Assembly (NCBI GenBank): GCA_000349905.1
Contig: KB722753.1
Coordinates: 566,202 to 630,201 of the forward strand
DNA from: Volvariella volvacea V23
Taxonomy: Eukaryota; Basidiomycota; Agaricomycetes; Agaricales; Pluteaceae
DNA: 64,000 nucleotides
Direction: 5' to 3'
Shown: positions 48,096 through 57,609 of the stretch, piece after piece
How the letters are laid out: the number at the start of each line of letters is the position of its first letter
Position numbering within the stretch: the first letter of the stretch is position 1
Position numbers and translations under genes: made by a program
The notes under the pieces: model-generated
The model's input: the letters and a program-made list of their open reading frames with translations, nothing else
Database searches by the model: none
Told to the model about the DNA's origin: nothing

Positions 48096-48283
48096 GGTTC
48101 GCGTCTGGGTGGGCGTTGGCTTTAGCGATATAGACAGGTTGGAAATTCATGAATGGTCACATGATCGCTTATTGGTCTAGCACAGCCAGACTCGATTCGA
48201 TCCAGAGTGATGTCACTACTTGACCCCAAAATCACTGCTCTCTCCTTCCTCTCTCCTCCTCCTCCTCACCCCAGCGCATCCCA
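48096..48283. promoter_or_regulatory. Divergent promoter, Nud1-like / Vip1-like
   Basis: 188 bp between two start codons on opposite strands, with C/T-rich runs just before the Vip1-like ATG. No TATA box. Confidence 0.55.
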
Positions 48284-49400
48284 ATGTCCGATAGATATTC
48301 TGTCAACGTGCGTCTGCATCATCACCGGCCACTGTTCGCTCACTCGTCTCCTCCAGGTCTCTGGCATCGCTCCCAGCACTACTCAGGAGAAGCTTGCCGA
48401 GTTCTTCAGGTGAGCTCGTAGATCTCGCACAATATATGTTTCAGACCAACAAACTGAACTTTCTCATAGCTTCTGTGGGGCGTACGTCTAGCAGATTCCG
48501 CTTAATCCGTTGCTTCTCACTTCTCTCAGCATATCCTCCATCGACTTTCATGGCCAAACGGCGGTAATCCATTTCGAGAAGCCGGCGGCCGCAAAGACTG
48601 CGTTGATGGTAAATATCTTCAACCTTCTCGAGTCTGTTCGCCTATTGACCATCCACTCAGCTTAGCGGAGGAGCTCTTGACGGATCTATTCTAACGGTTA
48701 CCTCTGACGTCATCCACCCGGTTGAAGAGCAGCACGGTCGGAATGGCCACCCTATTGAGCAATCGGACAAGCCCCGAGCAGGAAGTCAGTGAGGCGTGCT
48801 TTTAGATTGCGAGACAATTTCACTGAGTCCTGGCTCCAGTCGCTGCTGAATATCTGGCCAAGGGCTACGCGTTATCTGATCAAATTTTGGAGCGGGCGAT
48901 AGAGATTGACAGTGAGCTCGCCTCTCACGATACCCCTCTTCTCTCATCCCAAGACGTGAAATCCTATCAGATAAACAAGGCATTTCCTCCAAATTCTTAA
49001 ACTACGTCCACTCATTGGACTCGTCACTCGGCTCTCGCGCGCTTGGACCGGATCAGACGATTTCGGGCAAGATTCAGTCCACTGTCCAGGCTGCAGCACA
49101 GCAAGCCAAGACGGTAGATGAGCAGAAAGGATTTTCGAAGACGGCTGCTGATGTAAGTCCCCTTCTCTGCAGTTGACTGTGTGCTGACCCTTGGATCAGT
49201 ACTACGCCCGTGCCCTATCTTCTCCCTTCGGGAAAAAAGTGTACGAGTTTTATACGAATACTTCTAAGCAAGTAAAGGACATCCACGAGGAGGCCCGTCG
49301 CATCGCAGCGGAGCACAAGCCAGCTTCCTCAGGAGAAAAAGGGTCTCCACCTTCTGCCAGTGGCTCGAATGTTCCTGATTCGAAGCCAGAAGCTATGTAA
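48284..49400 (+). CDS. Vip1-like RRM RNA-binding protein
   Basis: Protein with one N-terminal RRM, similar to fission yeast Vip1. Spliced start: MSDRYSVNVSGIAPSTTQEKL (beta1-alpha1 of the RRM), then EFFSFCGAISSIDFHG and TAVIHFEKPAAAKTALML (RNP1 position lacks the usual aromatic pair), and LDGSILTVTSDV. The rest is AEYLAKGYALSDQILERAIEID, VHSLDSSLGSRALG, then helical segments and a disordered tail ending PEAM-TAA at 49398. At least five introns. One exon is only 12 nt (48470-48481). Cytosolic or nuclear RNA binding is inferred; targets are unknown. Confidence 0.8.
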
Positions 49401-49672
49401 TTCTAACTTAAGATATTTTGCGTGTATACGTTATCTGTTTCAATTTACTGTGTGTTACCATGAGACATTTCATACGGCAGGCTCGTTTTCGGCCGAGTGG
49501 CCCAGGGCCGAAAACGTCGTAAGAGTGCGTTTGTCGAGTATCTTATCATATTGGAGCCTCAGCCAAAACCGAGATCGCTTTGTCGGCCGATGCACAATAG
49601 CACCAACTTTATATACCATTACTCGACCTCAGAGGCTACATCATCAGTTACCACACTCTCAACACTATCCTA

Positions 49673-50707
49673 ATGGCAGCTTCAGACGAACTCCCTCGTC
49701 CACACAAGATACGAAGGATTGAGCGAGCATCGTCGGACGACCTAGATGCTTCCGGCTGGTCTGCAACTCTGTACAACCGAGTCGCTTCATTTGTATACTC
49801 GCAAGCGTACACATCCCCAATATTAAATCTACTGTCCCCAAAGCCGGGAGAACGTATCATCGATTTTGGATGTGGGAGTGGGGAGGTCTCCTTGGAAATA
49901 GAACGAGCAGTCCAACAAAAGAAGGGGGGCACTGTGGTTGGGCTGGACTTCAGTGAGAGCATGGTAGGTGATAGCACTGGTCTGAGCTCTGCAGGTGTTG
50001 AATGCATTTAGGTGTCGAAAGCACGGGCAAATGGTTTGAAGAATGCGTTTGTAGCTGATATCCAGGAATTAAGCGAAGACAAAGTCGCTCAGTGTGGTGG
50101 TAAATTTGATGCCGTGTTCAGCAATGCGGCGTTGCATTGGTGCAAAAAGAATCCCAAAGGGGTGCTTGAAAGTGCACGAAAAGTATTGAAACCTGGCGGT
50201 CGTTTAGTGGTGGAGATGGGGGGATTCATGAATTGCATTGGTGAGCGTGGATTTGTACATGCAATAGGGTTAGGAATAACACAGTCTCTAGGTGCACGGT
50301 CTGCGATTCATCATGTTCTACGTACAAGGGGTTATGATCCAGTTGCGCTAGATCCGTGGTACTTCCCGTCGATGGAAGATTATGTCCGGGTAAGTTGCGC
50401 GCGCCACATCACTGAGATACTCGTTAAGAAAGGGGACGTGTAGTTGTTGGTGACGTCTTCATTCGAACCAACGCACATGTCTCTCACCCCAAGAATCACT
50501 CCCCTCCCACAGGGGCTCCGAGAGTGGTTACGAGTGTTCGTGCGCGGTTCCTTCCTGCGCGATTTCCCGGAAGAAGAGGCGGAAGACATTTTGTCCGAGG
50601 TTGTAGATATTTGTAGAACGGATTGTCAAGATGCTAGTGGAAAATGGGCATTAGTATATATGAGGTTGAGATTTTCTGCGGTCATGAAAGGTGGAACACC
50701 CAACTAG
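49673..50707 (+). CDS. SAM-dependent methyltransferase (trans-aconitate type)
   Basis: Class I methyltransferase with DUF/Methyltransf_11-like core. After YSQAYTSPILNLLSPKPGER comes motif I IIDFGCGSGEVSLEI, then VGLDFSESM (motif II acid), FDAVFSNAALHWC (motif IV) and LKPGGRLVVEMGG (post-motif). The resemblance is to trans-aconitate 2-methyltransferase-like proteins; the true substrate is unknown. Introns: one after SESM (about 49963-50010), one at 50241-50291 and one at about 50391-50442. The 50241-50291 intron is 51 nt and has no in-frame stop, so unspliced RNA would still translate; splicing gives MNCIGARSAIHHVL, which fits the family better. The stop is at 50705-50707. Confidence 0.85.
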
Positions 50708-50968
50708 AATGGGGTTGCCACCCATTATCTGACTGGGAGACGAGTGGGCCATAGAAATAACACTAATTGTACTCGGAATTAACATTAATAATTAGCCGAA
50801 CAACAGTACAGCACGTGACAATCAACGTCTCCCCAAGGCCGCCACGACTTTGCATAATGATACCCACCTCTTCACACTATTCGGTTTTTTGACTGCCATT
50901 AACCAGGATCCATGGCACAAACCAGGGCTAGTAGTAAGTCCTATGCTGTGTACAGCTTGCCTCGTCTT

Positions 50969-52268
50969 ATGGAAATACCAGATGGACCTACGGTGACAGA
51001 TGTAGCCCCCGCCCTTGTCGATTATTATACCATCCTCTCCTTGGTACTTGGTGGCTGTTGCACGTAAGGAGAGCATATCCTCGTTGCATGAATACTAACG
51101 AAGCTCGATGGGATAGGAATGTGTGGTCTTATGAGCAATTACTTCGAATGAATCCCCGGATAGGTGAGGATCAGCGGTCCAGATAAAAACCAGCTAATTG
51201 AGTTGCATAGGATCGGCACTTACATTCTCACAAATGTTATTTATTACTGCTCAGACGATACCTGGATTTCTGATATTCCAAAAGTCACTCATTCCCAAGC
51301 TCAAGCCACGACGGGTTCCTCTTTCTCAGTGGGCATTGCAAGTCATCGTTCTGACGTCAAGCACATTATTGAATAATTGGGCGTATGCGTACAATGTTCC
51401 TTTAACGATATTGATTGTTTTCCGGTCTGCAGGTGGGCCGTTCTTTACGAGTCTCGGCTGGCTAACTTACGCCCCATTCATTAGGCTTAGCAATATCTAT
51501 GGTCCTTGGGTATCTAGTATTACAACGACGGTACACCAAGTTGCAAGTAGTACGTCTACTCACTACGCAGATTTCATTTGGTTTTCTTCACTGGCCATAT
51601 TTTATCTAGCTGTCGGTTCTCTCCGTTTCGGTTGGAGTGGTTCTTGTCACTTTATCCCGGCCCTCAGGGTCTGTGTCGGCTCACATAGACCAGGATCCGC
51701 CCCGTTATGGGGTTGGGATTGGGATGCTCGTACTATCGCTATTACTTACGGGTTTTCTGGGGATACTACAAGAACGCACCTACCAGGAGTATGGTCCCTG
51801 CTGGAAAGAGGGTCTATTCTACACTGTGCGTATGTGCGTTGGGGATAAGTCATTGCAGCTAATTTGTATATAGCATTTTCTTTCGCTCCCTCTGTTCTGC
51901 TTCCTCGTTCCGGACATCGTGCAAGGCTACAGCAGCCTGAATAGCTCTGCCTCTGCAACAGTTGCTTACTGGGCGCTGGTTGGGAACCTATTTACCCAGC
52001 TCCTATGTGTATCTGGGGTGAATAGGTTGACTGCAGTAGGTCTTCTGTCGGGTCTAATTAACCACACTAATGCTTGCCGCAGAAAGTATCTTCCGTGTCG
52101 ACGAACCTGGTCCTTACTGTTCGGAAGGCCATCAGCCTCTGCTTTTCTGTCTGGTGGTTCGGGAACGGGTGGAACATTCAGCTGGGAGTTGGCGCCTTAA
52201 TGGTCTTCTCAGGTAGTTTCATGTTTACACTTGCAAATCGGGACCAAGAGAAGGATAAAAAGGATTAA
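50969..52268 (+). CDS. UDP-GlcNAc transporter, Yea4/SLC35B4 type
   Basis: UAA-family nucleotide-sugar transporter of Golgi or ER, supplying UDP-N-acetylglucosamine (or UDP-xylose) for chitin and glycan synthesis. The start at 50969 gives MEIPDG and then the first helix YYTILSLVLGGCCTNVWSYE. Following blocks: GSALTFSQMLFITAQTIPGF, VPLSQWALQVIVLTSSTLLN, NNWAYAYNVPLTILIVFRSAG, LAISMVLGYLVLQRRYTKLQ, LLTGFLGILQERTYQEYGPCW and the C-terminal family motif TNLVLTVRKAISLCFSVWWFGN. About ten helices and roughly 370 residues. Seven short introns all resolve. The stop TAA ends at 52268 after the lysine-rich tail QEKDKKD, an ER-retrieval-like KKxD end. Confidence 0.9.
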
Positions 52269-52596
52269 TTAGGGGGGTCTGAGGTAAGTAATAAGCGTTA
52301 ACTCATCAGCACTAAAAATCAAAACCCTTGTACAGGGAGGGCATGTTCGACCATGTTTATGCATCAGTCGTCCCTACTGCTAGTTTTTTTTATCGGAGGC
52401 AGGTTGCGCGTTTACAGTCTGGACCAGGTGATATCAGTCGTGGGACATGAGACAGTAGAATACGGAGGACATTAATAATTCACTAAACGCTTGACGCTGA
52501 GGATGGTGTGCTTGTGCCTCGTAAAGTTACTATGAACCCATGCCTTTGTAGCGGAATTACAGCACTCTTGTTGACGAGAACACGAGAACAAATCTG
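52269..52596 (+). other. Intergenic, promoter of DUF202 gene
   Basis: About 330 bp between two genes on the same strand. No TATA box and no other feature seen. Confidence 0.45.
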
Positions 52597-53370
52597 ATGA
52601 TGTCGGCTGCCAAATTTGGGGTAGCAGGTGTTCAGAGCGGTGCTACACCTCTCACTCCCAAATGTACCATGACTCCAGCACTTTCCAGGCATGCTGACTC
52701 CTACTCGATCCCGGATGAAGACACGCCACTTCTGAGCACTGCGAAGCAATCACGCAGTGCAACGCCTGACCCACAAAACCCCAGAATTTTCGGCATGTCT
52801 CCAATCTCATGCGTTGACCTCATTCTAACAGGTCCAAAGCGTATGTGCCTAGCAATGCTTCGTTGACCCTTGAAAACACTGGGAGTGTGGCCCGAGATCA
52901 TCTTGCGTTGGAGCGAACATTCCTGGCTTACATGAGAACATGTCTGGCGATAGCGTCGTCGGGTGTAGGCGTGTCATTTCTTACCGCTTGAGGCACACTG
53001 ATTTGTTGACATGTCTTCAGCCCTAGTGCAACTCTTTACCGTTAGTTCCAGTGGTATTCCACAAGGCCTTTATGCACCATCATTGCCTGCTATTCGGGTG
53101 TACGTTCGTCCGTTAGGTGCAGTTATGGTGACATTTGGGTTATTTGTTCTTGGAGTAGGTGTGTAATCATGCAAAACATGTTGGGATTCGAAGTAAGGTT
53201 TCTTCGCAGGGATCTCTCGTTATCTTGAAGTACAAGCAGCTTTGGTGAAGGGAAAGTTCCCAGTTGCTCGGTGGTCATTGGGAGTGATGTCTGTGGTCTT
53301 GGGTCTACTCGTTGCAATAACCTTTGGTGTTTTGGCATCCGGAACCCTCGATTCTGGGGGCGACCTATAG
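52597..53370 (+). CDS. DUF202 membrane protein
   Basis: DUF202 domain protein, a small three-helix membrane protein related to the membrane part of vacuolar transporter chaperones. After a variable N-terminus with a DEDTPLLS di-leucine-like sorting motif comes the signature SVARDHLALERTFLAYMRTCLA, then ALVQLFTVSS. Next are helix two (VRPLGAVMVTFGLFVLGVG), ISRYLEVQAALVKGKFPVARW and helix three (SLGVMSVVLGLLVAITFGVL). The stop is at 53368-53370. The exon junction near 52840 can be read in two ways. The ATG at 52597 is followed by a second ATG at 52600; either could start. This is the last nuclear gene before the AT-rich segment. Confidence 0.85.
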
Positions 53371-53833
53371 CAGAATAGAAAAACAATCTGTGGTTTGAGA
53401 TTTCGATTAAGGTAGCACTTATTAGAATGTGCTAGAGCACCATGGATGCCAATCACACTTTGGGCTGAAGAAGGCTTATCACCTAAGATGCCTGTAACAT
53501 TGTGGTAGCCTTTGCCTGAGATGCAATTATCCATTAGTTAAAGCTAACAATAATACATCTGTTGCTATTTTATGCCAGTATACAAAAGACTTGCACCCTT
53601 TTGTTATGTCAAATTTTCTCACCTATTCACCCCATTGGCCATGGTACACAACACTTAATCCCTGAACCTATATTATGGTAGGCTTGCATCAGGAAAAAAC
53701 CAGATTTGGTAATTTGAGTACCAATTACCCAATTTACTCAACACTACAGTAATTTGAGGTGATTAGTTCTAATTATTTCTCAATTATTGATATATAAAGG
53801 GCTTTATGAGGACAAAAATACTGAAGCTTGGTA
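53371..53833. other. Transition to AT-rich, CpG-poor DNA
   Basis: Base composition changes within about 200 bp of the DUF202 stop. From about 53.55 kb CpG becomes rare. Imperfect inverted words (GGTAATTTGAGTACC, ATTACCCAATTTACTC) occur at 53705-53745. No gene is seen. Confidence 0.5.
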
Positions 53834-53985
53834 ATTAGTCAATGATAGTTAGTGATAGTAAGTGATAGTTAATGATAGTCAACATAGTCAATAATAGTCA
53901 GAGTCACCTATGATTCATGATAATGATAGTTAGTAATAGTCAGTGATAGCTAGTGTAGTTAATGATAGTTAGTGATAGTCAAGGT
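53834..53985 (+). repeat. Degenerate TAGTTAGTGA tandem repeat
   Basis: About a dozen imperfect units of about 10-11 bp (TGATAGTTAG / TGATAGTCAA) in one orientation. Confidence 0.8.
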
Positions 53986-54008
53986 TATCCAAAATGAAAA
54001 ATGACCCT

Positions 54009-54084
54009 GATTATCACTAACTATTATTAACTATTGCTGACTATTGCTGACTATCACTAACTATCACTAACTATTGCTAACTAA
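54009..54084 (-). repeat. Inverted TCACTAACTA tandem repeat
   Basis: The same unit in reverse complement (ACTATCACTA, ACTATTGCTA), seven or so copies. It could pair with the array at 53834-53985 to form a long hairpin. Confidence 0.8.
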
Positions 54085-54202
54085 TTTAGCAAATCCAAGG
54101 CTCTGGAATTTTATTCCACAAATCCCTTCATAACTTAGGTTTCCTTTGATTCTAAGATTTTTGAGAAAATTTTAAATAATTTTGGTGATGCAATTCTGTC
54201 AC

Positions 54203-54600
54203 AGTTTTTCCATATGTATATAATTAATTTTGGGTTGATACCTTTTTATCTTATCTTATCTTGTTTGCTTTTAGTAATACTCCTTTTAGATCAGTTTTCT
54301 GATGTTATTCCATTCATCTATCACATGCCAATCCCAGTTTTGATCTTGATTAATCTAAATTGATTTAGTAACCCAAATGGAACAAGCTATTGATCTACCA
54401 CATACACTCCAGTCTAGACTAACATCTAAATCAGAGTAGTATGTGATAAAATACTCAGCATCAACTTGGCAGTAGTGGCTAGATACTATATAGTATTAGA
54501 AATAAGGTTCTACCAAAATATATTTAAGTAGGGCCATCTGAGGCATTACTTCTCAGATTGAATAACATCTTTTACTGCTCTTCAGTCACTTCTAAAACTA
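54203..54600 (+). repeat. Left arm of about 400-bp inverted repeat
   Basis: Near-perfect reverse complement of 55135-55554. Matches run from AGTTTTTCYATATGTA at the outer end to CTTCAGTCACTTCT at the inner end. Differences are a few substitutions and one insertion of about 18 bp in the right arm. Confidence 0.9.
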
Positions 54601-55134
54601 TTCCACTTCAACTCTCCTGCTACAAATATATACAAACAAGAGTAAGTTTTAAATATGTGATACTCTCCTCTTTCTCTCTATAGTTCTTATCTAGCTAAGA
54701 CACCAGCCTACAGCCAATGATTGAACAAGCAAAGACCTAGATATCCCTATCTGTGTGATCTTTCACAAATTCTCTTTGCAAGACCATGACTAGTGAGTGG
54801 CCCAGGGGTGACTTTCCTGCTTTTGATTACCTAAGCATATATGAGCAGCAATGCCATTGTGCTTAAATAAGAGCAGCCCAATCATTCAGGTATAATACTG
54901 TCTACATGATTTACTCTATGACACAGTAATATTGTGACTAGTGATGAACAATTCCTGAACTCAGTTGCTGACAGATTCTAGTAATTGTGTTTAAGTCAAC
55001 CATATACCTTTTTTATCAGAATTACTATGCTTATTCTCAGAAGAAATATTCTTAAGACCTGAGATTAAGATATTATCACAAATCTAAGACTTACTCTTTG
55101 TTTGTACTTATTTAAAGCAAGAGAGTCAAAGTGG
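54601..55134. other. Spacer of the inverted repeat
   Basis: About 530 bp, AT-rich and CpG-free. No ORF of note and no transposase. Confidence 0.6.
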
Positions 55135-55554
55135 GATAGTCTCAGAAGTGACTGAAGAGCAGTAAAAGATGTTATTCAATCTGAGAAGTAATGCCTCAGA
55201 TGGCCCTACTTAAATATATTTTGGTAGAACCTTATTTCTAATACTATATAGTATCTAGCCACTACTGCCAAGTTGATGCTGAGTATTTTATCACATACTA
55301 CTCTGATTTAGATGTTAGTCTAGACTGGAGTGTATGTGGTAGATCAATAGCTTGTTCCATTTGGGTTACTAAATCAATTTAGATTAATCAAGATCAAAAC
55401 TGGGATTGGCATGTGATAGATGAATGGAATAACATCAGAAAACTGATCTAAAAGGAGTATTACTAAAAGCGAACAAGATTATATGCATATCTAATCTGAT
55501 AAGATAAGATAAAAGGTATTAACCCAAAAACAATTGTGTACATATAGAAAAACT
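55135..55554 (-). repeat. Right arm of about 400-bp inverted repeat
   Basis: Mate of 54203-54600. Carries an extra stretch near 55480-55500 (TATATGCATATCTAATCT) and keeps one CpG (AAGCGAAC) that is TpG-type in the left arm (GTTTGC on its strand). Confidence 0.9.
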
Positions 55555-55899
55555 ATAACAAATATCCAAATCAACAAAGAATGAGCTGTTGTCCAGCCCA
55601 GTAGAAATCATGTTGAAATACTTAGCAATGAGGTTTCTAAGCTCAAAGAACCATGAATATCACTTCTTGACCTCATCTATATTAAACCAATAAAATTAGC
55701 AATTTTATAAGCAACAAATCATAATATATATACTCAATTTAGTAGTAAAATAATATTTGATAGATATGTTAATTTTTTTAGCTAACTTAATTATCTTTTC
55801 AGTAAAGCTCAACTGAGAAATGGCTAATTTGTAGTTATCAGAAATGCTAGACAAAGTGATAAAAGTTATAAATATGATAAAGTGATGTAATGCTTACCT

Positions 55900-56870
55900 A
55901 GTAATACTGTTTTTAATTTTTTGCCCACTTAGAATACTTTTTAGCTATAATAGTATTCTCTTTAAACTACTTTCTATATCCAGAAAAATTACACCATCAA
56001 AATTGCTTAAAAAATTTTTTTTATAAATCTTGAAATTGGGGGAAAAATTAGTATGTATAAATAATCTTATAGTAGGTAAATACTAGGCTAACCCTAAAAA
56101 CATTTGAGAAGAATGAGAGCTTATTAAAGAATAAATTTTTAAAGCCACCTACACACTCTTTATGCCTGATTAAGATAACTAACGTTTGTGTCTCTGGCTT
56201 TACCGAGTCTTCTGGCACCAGTTTTGGACAACACTAATAGTAAGGTAACATCTTTTTTTTTTTTATGTTATCACATTCACCAATTAACATGACTTATGTG
56301 ATTTCAGTTAGCTAGTTCACTCTTGCAAATATTGACTAATATTCTTGACTGCTGATAGTTTACACTACTTGGGGCATTTCACTCCCAATGTGGCCATCTG
56401 TTCTATCAAACATGGCTTTTGATTGTAGGCTTGGTAGGCCTTTACCCTACCAACTACCATTAAACAAAGTAAATTGAATCTTATAGCAGAAACATTCCTT
56501 TTGTGGGCAACTTCATAGTGCCTAGCTTCTTTTTTATGTGTATGCAGAAGTAGCAAGTCCCTAAGAACCCAACCCCTAAACAAGCTAAGTTCAGTTTTAC
56601 TTTATCTGGCCTGCCTGAACATAAGCCCTGCTACTTTAGTGGAAGCTGTAGCTAGAGTAAAATTATCTCCAAATTAAGGAGACTATAAGATATCTAATTT
56701 ACTATACTCACCTTTACACCTTATTCTATTATTTCTAGAGTGGCTGGATGTAGGAGTAGCAAACCTACACCTACAGCTGCAGGCCTCTAGTAAAATTTAA
56801 ACAACAATTTGCATGTCTTAAAACTACTGAAAAATATTCAATCAGAACCAAAATTAAATTCTTACTGAAG
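55900..56870 (-). rRNA. rns: Mitochondrial SSU rRNA (rns), 5' half, degraded NUMT copy
   Basis: Read on the minus strand. Near 56860 TTTTGGTTCTGATTGAAT matches the SSU 5' end (TTTGATCCTGGCTCAGATTGAA), followed by TAAGACATGCAAATTG. Near 56375-56460 the reverse complement of CACTCCCAATGTGGCC and of GGTAGGCCTTTACCCTACC marks the 250-350 region. Near 56210 GTGCCAGAAGACTCGGTAA is the 530 loop, with AACGTTAG after it. I could not find the 3' domain (no 900, 1400 or 1500 region motifs), so the copy may stop at the inverted repeat. Confidence 0.75.
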
Positions 56871-57251
56871 ATTAAACTCCTGTTGTAGCTGCTACGCAAT
56901 AGCCAACTACACTTGGTTCTTGTGTAAACCACAAGGAAAGTCATATTTTATATGCTTAAAGCAATATTTATTATCTCTTTTAATGACTTGCTGGCTTGGT
57001 TTGGTTATGCTCTGTTGTAGCTGCTATGCAATAGCCAACTACTCTGTTGTAGGGTTCTTGGTTATGTTATTAGTAGTAATTACAACAACAGCTACTACTC
57101 TGCTCTGCTGAGCTGGGCATGGCAATGCCAAGCAAACCAAACCAAAGCAGGTCGTTGTAGACTTGGAAGTAGTCAAAACCACTCTATATATCCTGTAGCA
57201 AATACATCTTGTAGGGGCAAATCATGAAGAAGCTAAATAAATATTTATAAA

Positions 57252-57324
57252 CTGGGACTAGTTTAAATGATAAAACAACACTGTTGTTATGTGTAGATAA
57301 AGGTTTGAATCCTTTGTAAGTAGC
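57252..57324 (+). tRNA. tRNA-like sequence, degraded
   Basis: A D-arm-like GTTTAAATGATAAAAC and a good T-arm (AAAGG-TTTGAAT-CCTTT). Anticodon arm is ambiguous, with TGT a weak candidate, and the acceptor stem does not pair well. A decayed mitochondrial tRNA. Confidence 0.35.
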
Positions 57325-57524
57325 CCTTCCCAGCTCCTAGACCACAACTTATTACCAAACCCCACCTCTTAAACATTTTAAATCCTATAGTTAGATTAAC
57401 CAATTTGAAATGTTGTTGCACACCTTGTAATGTAACATTACATTACACATTTATGAACTGTTCTAAAAGGATTTATACTTAAATTAATGAACCTATTTAC
57501 ACTTAAATTAATTATTTCTTAACA

Positions 57525-57597
57525 CTGGGACTAGTTTAAATGGTTAAAACACTGGGATCCTAACCCGGAGATAGAGGTTTGACTCCTCTGTTAAATT
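57525..57597 (+). tRNA. tRNA-like sequence, possible CCT anticodon
   Basis: Starts CTGGGACTA-GTTT, as does the piece 270 bp upstream. D-arm GTTT/AAAC, anticodon stem CTGGG/CCCGG with loop ATCCTAA (anticodon CCT would be Arg), T-arm AGAGG-TTTGACT-CCTCT. The acceptor stem is mostly unpaired, so it is probably dead. Confidence 0.45.
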
Positions 57598-57609
57598 GCA
57601 TCTCCAACT

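Noticed and set aside
47601..48125. 174-codon plus-strand ORF
   Set aside because: Antisense shadow of the first Nud1-like exon, whose sense frame has the family motifs.
54203..55554. CRISPR array or phage attachment site
   Set aside because: The organism is a eukaryote, and the repeats are a single long inverted pair, not short spaced repeats.
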